Positions 9,669 to 19,690 of a DNA stretch of 64,000 bases are shown in pieces. Source of the stretch: CAVPDG01 sp963702535 (lineage in GTDB: Bacteria > Chloroflexota > Anaerolineae > Anaerolineales > UBA4823); contig CAVPDG010000015.1 in NCBI GenBank assembly GCA_963702535.1, forward strand, positions 109,798-173,797. Reading direction: 5' to 3'. Within the stretch, counting starts at the first letter, position 1. Each line of letters begins with the position of its first letter. Under the pieces are notes generated by a model that did not search any database, was not told where the DNA came from, and was given only the letters and a program-made list of their open reading frames with translations. Made by a program: the position numbers and the translations under genes.

Positions 9669-11032
9669 TTACTTGGTAATCAGCGGGATCGAGATGGTGA
9701 ACATGGCTTTATATGCCAGGTTGTTATCCAGCGCTACGCCGCCGGCTTCCCCGCCCAGGGCGAAGAGCGACGTCCCCAGGCTGACCAATCCCAATCCCGC
9801 CCCCAGGTTTTCAGGCGGCGCTTCCAGCGCTTGCCACTCGCTGCTCTGCGGGAAGAAAGCCAGCGCCGGGAACTGCAGCGTTTCACCTGAACCGCCCATC
9901 ACGTAGATCGTATCCGCCACGCTCGCCGCGCCCATCGCCGCCCGTCCCTCCGGCATAGGCACGCCCTCGCTCCAGGCTTTTTCCCCCTGCGCCAGCCGGT
10001 CCGGCGCAAAGACCTCGTTGGTTGCCAGCGCCCCCTCTCCGCCCGCCCCTCCCAGCACGTAGATCTCACGCCCCGCCACGGCTGCCGCGGCGTAGGCGCG
10101 CTGCGTCGGCATCTCCGGCAGCGCTTCCCAGGCATCCAAGGTCGGGTCGTAGCGGTAGGCGCTGCCCAGCGTCTCCTCGCCGTCCTTGCCGCCGAACACG
10201 TACAGCTTGCCCTCGAAGGTCGCCAGGGCATAGGCGCTCAGCGGGCGCGGCAGGGACGGCGCCCGCTAGCCAGGCATCCAGCCGCGGGTCGTAGATCTCC
10301 AGCACGTCCGTGCTCGCACCGGACAGCCGTCCGCCCGCCAGGGATGTAGATCCGCCCGCCCAGCACCGCCGCCTGGATATCGCTGACCGGCGTTGGCTTT
10401 TCCGCCAGGTCCGTCCAGGCTTTTCCGGCCGGGTCGTAGCGCTGCACCAGGTTGCTGACGCCTTCCCCCGTCTCGCCGCCGATGGCGTAGATCATGCCTT
10501 CATAGACTGCGCCAGCCAATCCCGAGCGTGGCGCCGGCAGGGGTGGGTTAGCTTGCCACAGCGGCTCGGCTGTCACTACCGGCGCTGGCGTTGGCGTCCT
10601 ATTTTGCCCGACCAGCCGCAGCGTGCCTGCCCCAAGCGCCGCCAGGAGCAGGATGCCCAGCCCCAGGGTAAGGTATAACCAGCCGCGGTTGCCGATCCTG
10701 GGCTGCGCCTCCGCCGCGCCCTGGGAGGCGAGCGGGTTGGCTGCATCCCTCTGCTGCGCTGCACCCGGCACGAATCCGTGCTTGACCGCGTACATCGCCG
10801 CTTCGGTGCGTGATGCAGCCCCGATCTTGGCGAAGATGTTGCGCAGGTGCACCTTCACCGTATTGGCGCTGATCGTCAGGCGCTGGGCGATCTCCTTGTT
10901 GCTCGCCCCCGTCGCCACCAGGCGCAGGATCTCCTGCTCGCGCTCGCTTAGCTCGTTGCTCTCAGGCATGGCTCCGCTTGGAAACCCTGCGCTCCTCTGC
11001 TCCATGAGTCGTTCAGGCAGTGTGAAACCCAT
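9669..11032 (-). CDS. LuxR-type HTH, one membrane helix and Kelch propeller in one protein, frameshifted
   Basis: About 450 residues. Residues 25-90 are a LuxR/GerE DNA-binding domain (LSEREQEILRLVATGASNKEIA, then ISANTVKVHLRNIF and KIGAASRTEA). Around residue 115-135 is one hydrophobic helix (WLYLTLGLGILLLAALGAG). After a Pro/Thr linker come Kelch repeats with GMIYAIGGE, KLYVFGGKDG, EIYVLGGAGG and TIYVMGGSG, enough for a six-bladed beta-propeller. Shifts lie near 10300 and 10240. The protein ends FTISIPLITK. The layout predicts a cytoplasmic HTH with the propeller outside the membrane, a one-component membrane sensor-regulator. ATG 11032 is the first start; an internal ATG at 10969 keeps the HTH. 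The ligand and targets are unknown. Confidence 0.75.
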
Positions 11033-11122
11033 TTTCTGCCAGAAAACGGGTTTCTCCGCCTGGAATGAATTATAGCTGATCCCTTGCCGGCTTGCTTCGG
11101 ATTGTAAGGGGAGTGTAAACTC

Positions 11123-13061
11123 TTAGTTCAAGGTTATTGGGAAGAAAATCTGCTGGTCCAGGAGCTGGAAAATATACAAGCCGGCGCCCTCGCATGCCAC
11201 ATAGATCCGGTCGTCGACCAGGGCGACCTGACTGGGTCTTCCCGGTAGGGCGGCAGAGCCGAGCAGGGTCGGGTGTGTGGGATCGCTCACATCCAGCAGG
11301 TAAAGCCCGACATATAAATTCGATATATAGACAATCTGCTCCTCCACCGCCAGACCGGTATCATACGCCGGGTCTGAGTGCAGGTAATAGCCGATTTGTA
11401 CCGGCTGAGCCGGGTCGCTGATGTTCAAGATCCACACGCCGTACCCGCTGACGTATGCCAGGTCGCCCACCACCTGTACGTCTTGGGCAATCTGGTTGAA
11501 AACACTGATCACCTGTGGATCTGCCGGATTGCTGACATCCATGATGCGTAATCCCTGGGAGTTGGCTGCGACGTATGCGGTGTCCGAGACCACCTGGGTC
11601 TTGAAGACGATATCCCGGATGATCATGCGGCCCAGGAAAGCCGGCGCTGCAGGATCGGCAACATCCACGATATCTTCCGACCCCCAATTCCCCACATACG
11701 CCTTCTGGTCGTCCACCGAGACGCTCACCGCCCGCCCATACGTCGTGAAAAATCCTTGTTCACTCAGGTTGGCTGGGTCACGGATGTCCACCAGCGCCAA
11801 ACCATCGTGCTCCGCCAGGTACGCCGTATCCCCCTGGATCGCCACGCCCATCCCGTAATCCTCCCCTGCCGCGGCGTGGTCGTACCAGTCGATCGCCTGC
11901 AGCGCTCGCGGGTCGCTCACATCCAGCGCGACCAGCCCGTTGCCGCCGGCTGCCATGTATCCGACCTCGCCGTCGGCGGCGAAGTCATACGCCGGTCCGG
12001 GTGTGCGGTAGTACCCGGTCTCGTGTGATGTATTCTGGGTCGCTGACATCGAATAGCCACAATCCCGCCTCTTTATCGGCTACAAAGCCTGCGAGCTCCA
12101 CGAATGAACAAGTACTGACGCGGATTTGAAGGGGTAGTATTCCGCCCAAGCTCAACCGGATGGGCCGGATCACTGATATCGACCGCTACGATCAGCCCCG
12201 ATTGGTCGGAACCGACCATGAAGGCTACCTCATCGACCATGGATATCCTCTCTAAAATCATCCCCAGTCCTGATAATTTCCCACTTCATGCATGGCTTCC
12301 GGATGGCTCACATCGATGACCTGTAATCCCCATGCGCCTCCGGCAACATAGGCGAAATCTCCAGCAATGCTCAATACTTTCACCCGATCCAGGGAGAAAG
12401 ATCCCTCCTGAGTAGTAGATATCGGTTGGGTCGCTCACATCAAGCACTTGCAAACCTCCTAAGCCGGCCCCGATGTACGCATAATCTCCGTTAAGCGCAA
12501 TCCCCCTTAAACCTTCGACCATTGCATAGCGATCCAGCTCGGCAGGACTGTGTGGGATCGCTGACATCGATCGCACAGAAACCACTCACCCCCCAACACA
12601 TATCCAACCGTCCCGCTGATCTCAACACCCAGTGTCAGCCCGGGCTGCTCGTAAGCCCCGATCTCCACCGGCATTGTCGGGTCGCTCGGGTCGAAGATGC
12701 GCAGCCCGGCCTCCCCTGCCGCCGCGTACACCAGCCCGTCCTGCACGTCCAGGTCCTGGATCGTCCCCGGCAGCGGCGCGCTCTGCCCGATCAGCTCGGG
12801 ACTTGCCGGGTTGCTCAGGTCGAACACGTCCAGGCGCGGTCCCTCCCCCATGTAGGCGAGATCGCCATCCACCACGATGCCGCGCGCCTCCCCGCCGATT
12901 TGACCCAACAGCGCCAGGTTCGGCGTGGTGACCTGCGTCTCGACCATCTGCTCCGGCGCTTGCGCCGTCCCCTCGCCCGCTCCGCTTGCGCCTTCCGCCC
13001 GGCTCCCCATCGCCAGCAGGGACAGCGCCGCCATCATGCTGAACAGCCTGTTGAACTTCAT
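11123..13061 (-). CDS. Secreted LVIVD-repeat beta-propeller protein, frameshifted
   Basis: About 640 residues from ATG 13061, which has an AGGAGAG ribosome site. The start MKFNRLFSMMAALSLLAMG is a signal peptide. The mature protein is a long array of LVIVD-type repeats (PF08309) of about 40-45 residues: GDLAYMGEGPRLDVFDLSNPASPELIG, then many 'vyva....Glrv.DvSdP..p..ig' units. This family folds as a beta-propeller and is found on bacterial and archaeal surfaces; no reaction is known. At least four shifts fall between 12000 and 12590, while the C-terminal 308 residues are intact. The protein ends QQIFFPITLN, close to the ends of neighbouring secreted proteins. A near-consensus promoter precedes it. 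Confidence 0.8.
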
Positions 13062-13154
13062 TTGAGTTCTCTCCTGGCGGGACAGCCTTCCTGGCAAGCA
13101 GGCGTGCCCCCGCCATCACCCAGCCGGCAGATCGTCTCCCCCATCCACAATACC

Positions 13155-13184
13155 AGTATAGAAAATTCCCTCGTCCGGTGTCAA
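13155..13184 (-). promoter_or_regulatory. Strong candidate promoter for the LVIVD gene
   Basis: On the minus strand a perfect TTGACA (13179-13184) and TATACT (13155-13160) are separated by 18 bases. The predicted start lies near 13148, about 87 bases before the ATG, leaving room for a 5' leader. Confidence 0.65.
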
Positions 13185-13237
13185 GTAATGAATGTCACAT
13201 TCGACCCTTGCCTCATTTAGCTTCTTTTTCCGGTCTC

Positions 13238-16051
13238 TCACTTCAAGCTCACCGGCAGGTAGGCAAACTTCAGGTTGCAGCCGTAGGGCTCGTAAGACAG
13301 CAGGATATCGTCCACATAAAAGCCGTCGTAGTTCACGCCCACATCGGAGACCAGCCGGTAGCGCAGCGCCACATTCGCCCCGCCGTCCAGGGCGCTCGCT
13401 TCCACGTCCCGGTACATCCAGGTGCTCTGGTTGCCGTTCAAGGTCAGCAGCGGCTGGCTGCTCCAGGTTGCCCCGCCGTCCAAAGAGTATTCCAGGTAGA
13501 CGTAATCGTAGCCCGGCTCGAGGGCGTAGCGGTACCAGGCGCCCAGGCGCACGTGGCGCTTGCCGCTCAAGTTGTACGCCGGCGTGCGCACATAGGCGTT
13601 GGCGTCGTCGGCGTAATTCCCGCCCGGGCTGTCCGACCAGGCGTGCGTCGGGCTGTGCGCCGCGTCGGTGGAGATGCCCCAGGTGTTGCCCACGCCCCCG
13701 CTCGTCCAGCCGAGAGCCCCGCTTTCCACATCGTTGGCGAAGATGATGGAGCGCGGCAAGGGCTGCGCCGCGCTGAGCGTGAAATCGATCGTATGCGTTC
13801 CGGCGCTTTCTGAGACCGTCTTTTGGAAGCTCAGGTCGGCGCCGCATGCCACCCCCGCTCCAACTGAGAACTGGAAAGGCGTGGTATTGGTGACCGTCTG
13901 CCCCGCGGCGATGTCGGCATACGCCACATCCGCCGCTTCAACCGTCACGCCCGCCGTCAGGCTGGTGAGGTGAGCGCTGACGCTCGTCGCCGGCGCCCCT
14001 CCGCTGTTGCGCAACCCCTCGAATAACAGCAAGCCGCTCTCGCCCGGCTCGGGGACCCCGTTCCCATTCGCGGCGGCATCGTCCACCTGCACGCCGCCTT
14101 CCACCAGCTCCGCCACCGGCGAGAGGAACAGGTCTTGGGTTGTCGTCCTGCCCCGCCGTCGCCTGGACGCCTGCCACGCTGCTCGCCGTTGGAAATCCCG
14201 GCAGCAGCGGTCCTGCCGTCAGGGTATACGTGCCCGGCAGCAGTCGCATCGTATACGCTCCCGCCTGCGTCTGCCAGGGCGCTCATGGTCTGCCCGGCGG
14301 ATACCGCCGTCACCGGCGCCGAGGGCACGGGCTGGTTGTTCAGGCTGTTGCGCACCACGCCGGTCAAAGTGGCTTTGGTCAACTCCGCAGGAAGGGAACT
14401 TGAACGCGCCGATGCGCGTCTGCCAGTTGATCCCGGTGGTTTCGTAGTATTCCTGGGTGTACCAGAACGTGCAGTCGTCCACCGGGTCCACGCTCATCGC
14501 CGAATAATCGCCCCACCGGGAGTAGTTGGTCTGGGAACCCGTACCGCCGACCAGGACTGCCTCCGCCTGCGGCAGCAGGTTAGGGACTTCGCCTCTCAGC
14601 CGTCCGGCGTAGCGGATGCCGGGGTACATGCTGGCGCTGGAGATGCTGTATCCCAACGCCATGTTGCCGTCCTGGTCTACCGCCAGGCTGCCCATCCAGC
14701 GGTGATTGCTATCCGGCTGGTAGGTGCTCTGCTGCGCCACGAAAGGCGTCCCACCCGGGTCGCGCACCTCGTACCAGCGCACCCCCGCCACGCCGCCGCT
14801 CAGCACGGTATGGTTTGCCCACAAAGACTCGACGCCCCCCAGGTTGCGGTACTGGAGCTGCATCATCAGCCTCGGGCTGACCGTATCCAGCGTGCGCGAC
14901 TGCCCCAATTGCGGCACAAAAGGCGCCTGGGCGAACTCCGCCACGCTCAGGCTGATCGGTCCCGTCAAGGTTGAGTTTCCCGGCGTCGTCCAGTCGGTTT
15001 GGAAGCGCCACAGCTCCAGCGAATCCGGCGCGGCCACCGCGGCAAAATACGCCGGAGAGCCGGGGGGCGGCAGCGCCCCGCGCAGGTTGGCGGGCAGCAG
15101 CGAGGCGCACTCCAGCGCCGTGCAGTCGAAGTAGATCGCGTTCAGCGGCTGGTTGTTGATCATGGCGTTGCGGTCCAGCGCCCACAGGCGCACCCCAAAG
15201 CCGGTGTAGGGCGGGGTCATCTGGAACATGTTGGCGGTCATGTACCAGCCATCCGCCCAGACACCCAGCTTCGGGTAATCGTTGAGGTAGCCGGCAAAGT
15301 TGCCGGTGTCAGCTTGCAGCGCGTAGTAATACCATCCGCCGCTCACCGGGTCGCTGGATTGAGACACGGCGATGCACTGGTAGAACGGTCCCGTCGACTG
15401 GTTGACCCAGGCGAAATCGCTGACCAGCCAGCGCCCCACCAAGGGGTCGTACAGCACCACCGGGTCACCCCGGTTGTTGTTGTCGCACGGTGCGCCTACA
15501 TATGCCGGAAAGAACTGGTCAAACGTCAGCGCCGGATTCACCAACAGCGCACCGCTGCTCTTGTCGAAGATGCCGATCGACGTGTTCACCGCCTGGATGT
15601 AATGGTTGGGACCCACGTCGCCCACCGTGTCCGGCGGGAATCCGGACCCGTTGTTGCCGTAGTTCAATCCCCGGAAGGAAGCCGCCGGATTGGGCATCAA
15701 GCCGTCCGCCTCTGCGCTCTGCGCCACCGGGTCGACCCATTGCATGTTCTGCGGGATGCTTTCTTTAGGCTGCTGTCCCGGCGTGTAACGCAGTATGCCG
15801 GGCGAATCCGGCGTCTCGCCCGGCGCCTGCGCCAGCTCGTTCAGGTTGCCGTTGAAGACTGCCGGTCTGATCTCGGAGCTGAGGTAAGGTCCCTCCATCC
15901 GGGGAGGTCTCACCTGCCCGCTGGGCGAGTTTGCCCCCGCGGAGCGCGCCGGCAATGCGCCTCCCCAACCGGTGAGCAGTACTGCCAAAATCATACCCAT
16001 CGCCAGCCCGCTACGCACGAGCCGTGTAAGAATCTTCTTATCCATGTTCAT
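13238..16051 (-). CDS. Large secreted multidomain protein with carboxypeptidase-regulatory-like domain, frameshifted
   Basis: About 935 residues after repair of shifts near 14400, 14280 and 14140. ATG 16051 overlaps the TAA of the upstream nucleosidase gene (TAATG) behind AAGGG. A signal peptide (SGLAMGMILAVLLTGWGG) precedes a 500-residue region with GSGFPPDTVGDVGPNHYIQAVN and repeated Trp/Tyr-rich strands, which I do not recognise as an enzyme. Then comes a carboxypeptidase-regulatory-like domain (LTGVVRNSLNNQPVPSA to LLPGTYTLTAGP), a CARDB-like segment (NGVPEPGESGLLLFEGLRNSG), and a jelly-roll region resembling the C-terminal part of M6-type proteases (WTSGGVGNTWGIST, GYDYVYLEYSLDGG, GVNYDGFYVDDI). 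No HExxH protease motif is present. It ends FAYLPVSLK. Confidence 0.7.
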
Positions 16052-16771
16052 TAACCCTTCAAAGCCAGTGAGATCCAGGCTGGCAATCTGCCAACCAGTT
16101 CTTGCATCACGTCCCGCGCTGCCCGCTCGAAATATGCCCCATCGGTGTACGCCGGGCTGCCCATCTCATCCACCAGGTCGCTGACCCCGCGCAGCACCAG
16201 GCAGCGCACCTTGTTCCGTCCCGCCACCCAGGCGATCGCCGCCGTCTCCCAATCCCCCGCCTTGGCGCCATAGCGGCTCTTCAGCTCAGCGATCTGCGCC
16301 GGAAGCAGGTCCCGGTCGCCGGAGACCAGCGTCGCCCTGACGACAGGCTGTGGCAGCTCTTCTCCCAGCCAGCTCAGATCGATGTGTGTCGTGTAATGGC
16401 GGAGATGCTCATCAGCGTCGCCCATCTGCTCAAGGATATCATAGACTAGCCGTCCTCTCCACCAGGACGACCTCTCCCCGGGCGATCTCCCCAGCAAAGC
16501 CGCCGCACGTCCCCAGGTTGACGAGCAGCTCCGGGCGCCAGCGGTCGATGGCGTATTGCGTCGACGCCGCTGCGGCGATCTTCCCCCACCCACCCTGCAG
16601 GAAAATCACTGCCGTAGGAGCGCCCCCGACCTTCATCTCCAGCGGGAACCACTCGCCGTACGGTGAGCTTTGCAGCCGGGCGGCAGGGTAAAGCCCTCGC
16701 ACTGCCCTCCATTCCGCATCCGCAGAGATCAGCGCCACCGTGCGGACGGGTTCTGAGGCACGGGACGTCAT
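16051..16771 (-). CDS. MTA/SAH nucleosidase-like protein (PNP_UDP_1), one frameshift
   Basis: 239 residues once a single extra base near 16450 is removed. Motifs of the nucleoside phosphorylase superfamily are clear: LVNLGTCGGFAGEI (phosphate/nucleobase loop) and, near the C-terminus, WETAAIAWVA followed by LRGVSDLVDE, the ME(t/a)AAiA...RgiSD pattern with the catalytic Asp. The enzyme would cleave adenine from methylthioadenosine or S-adenosylhomocysteine, recycling by-products of methylation and polyamine synthesis; related futalosine hydrolases cannot be excluded. ATG 16771 is chosen over GTG 16777. The stop overlaps the start of the large secreted protein, which suggests a shared transcript despite unrelated roles. 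Confidence 0.8.
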
Positions 16772-16820
16772 TGCCACTGCCGGGATCGCTGTTCGGGAAG
16801 ATGAAGAGAGGCTGGAGCGC

Positions 16821-17454
16821 TCACCGGGCAGCTTTCTTTTTCAGCGCAGGCATTGCTTCGAGGGCTTCTACCACCCGCTCCAACTCTGCAACCATCGGGC
16901 TGGATGGCGTGTTGCTTGAAGATCTCCACCAGGCTGCGGTAATACCATACCGTCCCCTCCCGCCCGCCATTGAAGCGCATCCAGGTGGAGGACCCATTCC
17001 GCTGCAGGTCGGCGTAAATGGAGCGTGCATTGTGCAGCTTATCTGCCAGTGACACGCGCAAGACGTCCGGTGGCGCCTGCGTCAAATGCGCCAGGTAAGC
17101 TTGCTTACGCTGCTTCCAGGGTGGTTTGGGCTTAGTGTAGGCATCCGTGCAGCCGTCCACGATCTCCGCTACATGCTGCCCAAATTTCTGCCGGATGTCT
17201 TCCAGTGTCTGCAGCCCACCCTGGTCTTCCACCGCGTCGTGCAGCAGGGCTGCGATCGCCTCATCCTCATTGCCCCCGTCTTCCAGCACAAGCGCAGCCA
17301 CCCCCATCAAATGTGAAAAATAAGGGACCTGCGTCCCCTTGCGCTTCTGTCCATCATGCAAGCGGAAAGCCAGGCTGAGGGCATCCTGGAAGCGATCGGT
17401 TAGCCGGGTCAGGTTTTTGGCTGCCAATTCCCTATTCCAGGATCTCGAAATCAC
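16821..17454 (-). CDS. HD-domain phosphohydrolase, RelA/SpoT-hydrolase-like, one frameshift
   Basis: About 210 residues. The HD domain is complete: RFQDALSLAFRLHDGQKRKG, YFSHLMGVAALVLE, AALLHDAVED, and SLADKLHNARSI with the second Asp, which match the metal-binding His, HD and Asp of SpoT-type (p)ppGpp hydrolases. There is no synthetase or TGS domain, so it would be a small stand-alone hydrolase; the true substrate is uncertain. An extra C near 16900 shifts the last 28 residues; the corrected end is MVAELERVVEALEAMPALKKKAAR-stop. The GTG at 17454 lies inside the OsmC gene and has no good ribosome site, so a TTG start about 10 codons downstream is possible. Confidence 0.75.
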
Positions 17455-17845
17455 TGGTCACCGGCACGCCGGGGCGCAGCGTGCTGATCACCGAGCAGTA
17501 TTTATCTTCGGAAAGGCGGATGGCTTTTTCCAGGCGGGAAGGGTTCACCTGCCCTTCTACAATATAGTGCAGGTGGATTTTGGTAAATGTGCTGGGCGGC
17601 TCCGGGAGTTGCTCCCCTGTTGTGACCACTTTCAACTGGCGCAGCGGCTCCCGCTGTTTTTGCAGGATCTCGATCACATCGAAAGCCGCACAAGATGCTG
17701 CTGCAAGCAACAGCAGGTCGGATGGCTTCATCCCCACAAACTCATCCGGGTTATCCGGCGAGCGCCCGATAACAACCGAGTGCCCGGTGGAATCAGTTCC
17801 AGCCATCATCTTCCCTTCTACCCAGCGCAGTGTAACAGAACTCAT
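17432..17845 (-). CDS. OsmC family peroxiredoxin-like protein
   Basis: 137 residues from ATG 17845, with GAGAGG nine bases upstream. The protein has the OsmC/YhfA-type pattern: VTLRWVEGKMMAGTDSTGHSVV at the start, then GMKPSDLLLLAAASCAAFDVIEIL, where the Cys in AASCAAFD is the peroxidatic residue position, and TFTKIHLHYIVEG followed by KAIRLSEDKYCSVISTL containing the second Cys. These proteins reduce organic hydroperoxides in the cytoplasm. The start overlaps no upstream gene; the 3' end overlaps the HD-hydrolase start. Confidence 0.85.
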   Translation of the reverse strand: MSSVTLRWVEGKMMAGTDSTGHSVVIGRSPDNPDEFVGMKPSDLLLLAAASCAAFDVIEILQKQREPLRQLKVVTTGEQLPEPPSTFTKIHLHYIVEGQVNPSRLEKAIRLSEDKYCSVISTLRPGVPVTSDFEILE

Positions 17846-17897
17846 ATCATATCCTCTCGTTCGATGAATTTGGCTTAACGTGCGAATCCCGGAGCGA

Positions 17898-18935
17898 TTA
17901 TAAACCCCAGGTATCCCGCGCACAACGCACAACAGATTGCCACGATTTTCCTTCCGCTCTTGGCGATGGTCCGATGGGATCAACCCAAGTCTCTCCCAGC
18001 AGCGCCGCCGTCACAGCCTGGCTGCAGGCTGCAGCCGCATCCAGGTCATAGCCGCCCTCCAGAAAGAGCGCTACCCTGCCGCCGCAGGCGGTATCTGCCC
18101 AGCTCGCCAGGCTGGCGATGAGATTTCCGTAGCCTTGGGCGGATAATTGCAGGTGACCCAGTGGATCGCGCCAGTGCGGGTCAAAGCCATAGCTCACCAG
18201 CACCATCTCCGCCTGGTGCCGGCTCAATAACGGCAGGATAAGATCGTCCATTACCGCCTGGAAACCCTGATCCCCGGTGCCCGGCGGGAGCGGGAAGTTG
18301 GCAGTAGCCCTGCTTCCGGGACCTGCCCCGGTCTCGTCCAGCTCTCCTGAACCGGGATAAAGCGGCGATTGGTGCGTGGAGATGTACAGCACATCCCCTC
18401 TGCGCCAGAAGATATCCTGCGTCCCGTTGCCGTGATGCAAATCCAAATCGACGATCGCCAGGCGTTTCGCCCCCTCATTCTGGATCAGGTATTGGGCTGC
18501 CAGGGCGATGTTATTCAGCAGGCAGAACCCCATCCCTCGCTCGGGAGTGGCATGGTGCCCGGGTGGGCGGCATAGCGCAAAACCCCGCCGGGCATGTCCT
18601 TGCCATACCGCCGCCGCGACGGCAATGGCTCCACCGGCTGAACCGAGCGCCAGCTCCCATGTCGCTGGCGTGGTGTAGGTATCCATATCCAGTGATCGTC
18701 CATCCCTGCATATCCCTGGCAGCAGATCAATGTACAACGGGCTGTGGATCGTGCGCAGCAATTCGTTGCCTGGGAGCATTGGCTCCACCTGCGGGAAAGC
18801 CTGCCACCACCCCAGATCGTCTAACGCTGCACAGATCGCCTCCACGCGCTCGGGACGCTCCGGATGACCGTCTTGAAAATGTGCTTCATGCCCTCGCGGG
18901 TAATAATAGACAAGTTGTGTCGTCACCTGCCCCAT
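17898..18935 (-). CDS. Histone deacetylase superfamily (AcuC/acetylpolyamine amidohydrolase type)
   Basis: 345 residues, the usual length for the bacterial class II-like group. All catalytic features are present: the tandem His in PPGHHAT (near 127-128), zinc ligands in LDLHHGNGT (Asp near 165, His near 167), the distal Asp in SYGFDPH (near 252) and the transition-state Tyr in LEGGYDL (near 296). Bacterial members remove acetyl groups from acetyl-CoA synthetase, polyamines or other small amides in the cytoplasm. Neighbours give no clear hint of the substrate. ATG 18935 is preferred over GTG 18956 because homology begins after it, although AAAAAGG lies directly against the ATG. A TATAAT on the minus strand at 18971-18976 may serve it. 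Confidence 0.85.
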   Translation of the reverse strand: MGQVTTQLVYYYPRGHEAHFQDGHPERPERVEAICAALDDLGWWQAFPQVEPMLPGNELLRTIHSPLYIDLLPGICRDGRSLDMDTYTTPATWELALGSAGGAIAVAAAVWQGHARRGFALCRPPGHHATPERGMGFCLLNNIALAAQYLIQNEGAKRLAIVDLDLHHGNGTQDIFWRRGDVLYISTHQSPLYPGSGELDETGAGPGSRATANFPLPPGTGDQGFQAVMDDLILPLLSRHQAEMVLVSYGFDPHWRDPLGHLQLSAQGYGNLIASLASWADTACGGRVALFLEGGYDLDAAAACSQAVTAALLGETWVDPIGPSPRAEGKSWQSVVRCARDTWGL

Positions 18936-19076
18936 CCTTTTTAGTGAGGAAATCACATTTTACCCAATGGATTATAAAGCCGTTGCCGTAAGTTATGCAG
19001 GGGAGCGCGGCGCCATCCCAAGATTGCTGGAGTCCGCTTCACTCACCAGGGGCAGGACTATCGGACCAATTACCTG

Positions 19077-19105
19077 TTGCATAAAACCGTAAAATCAGAT
19101 AAAGT
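19077..19105 (+). promoter_or_regulatory. Possible promoter of the 19145 gene
   Basis: TTGCAT (19077-19082), 17 bases, TAAAGT (19100-19105). The match is moderate. It sits in the roughly 210-base divergent spacer between the deacetylase-like gene and the membrane-protein gene, which shows no other structure. Confidence 0.35.
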
Positions 19106-19144
19106 TGGTGATGTCAGGCGTTGGCAGGAGTGAAAGGAGCCGAT

Positions 19145-19660
19145 ATGAATGCACTGTTCATTGTACTGGGCTTTGTCTTACTCACAACAGGACAGCAATT
19201 ACCCTGGCTGTTCGTGGCAGCCGCGGGTTTCGTGCTGGGAAATTTCCTCGGTCAGCAGCCTTTCCTGGCGCTTTCCGGGGTCAATCTCACGCTGTTCTCG
19301 GTTGGCACAGCCATCATCGGCGGCTTGCTGGTCATCTTCTTCCGCAGGATCATGCTGGTCATCGCCGGATTTTTGGCTGGCGCATACCTCTGCTACTATC
19401 TTCCGCTGGCGCTGGGCTGGAGCACCGCCTGGATTTCCTGGTGGGTTCTCCTCCTCGCCGGGATCATCTCGGCAGCGCTCATTTTGATTTGGAACTCCCT
19501 GCCGCTCATCTTGATCACCTCCCTGACAGGCTCCACCCTGGTCATCCAGTACACGAGCTTCACGCAGTTCAGTGAGCTGATCGTCTTCGTGATCTTCTTC
19601 TTATTCGGAATAACCGCCCAATGGGTGCTCATGCAGTACAACAAGCCAGGCGAGGCGTAA
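19145..19660 (+). CDS. Small multipass membrane protein (DUF4203/TMEM198-like)
   Basis: 171 residues with about six hydrophobic helices covering nearly the whole chain: residues 4-16, 19-38, 45-65, 68-84, 95-118 and 135-155. The early glycine-rich helix pair (LFVAAAGFVLGNFLG, and IMLVIAGFLAGAYLCYYL) repeats a G..lG..l pattern seen in DUF4203/TMEM198-type proteins. There is no catalytic or transport motif. ATG 19145 is chosen because AAAGGAG stands eight bases upstream. It is the first gene of a plus-strand run with the AlaX gene 30 bases downstream. Function unknown. Confidence 0.6.
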   Translation: MNALFIVLGFVLLTTGQQLPWLFVAAAGFVLGNFLGQQPFLALSGVNLTLFSVGTAIIGGLLVIFFRRIMLVIAGFLAGAYLCYYLPLALGWSTAWISWWVLLLAGIISAALILIWNSLPLILITSLTGSTLVIQYTSFTQFSELIVFVIFFLFGITAQWVLMQYNKPGEA

Positions 19661-19690
19661 CTCCCAGATCTCTGAACACAAGGCAACCCG

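Noticed and set aside
13238..16051. M6 immune-inhibitor-A protease
   Set aside because: Only the C-terminal jelly-roll resembles that family; no HExxH motif was found in any frame of the gene.
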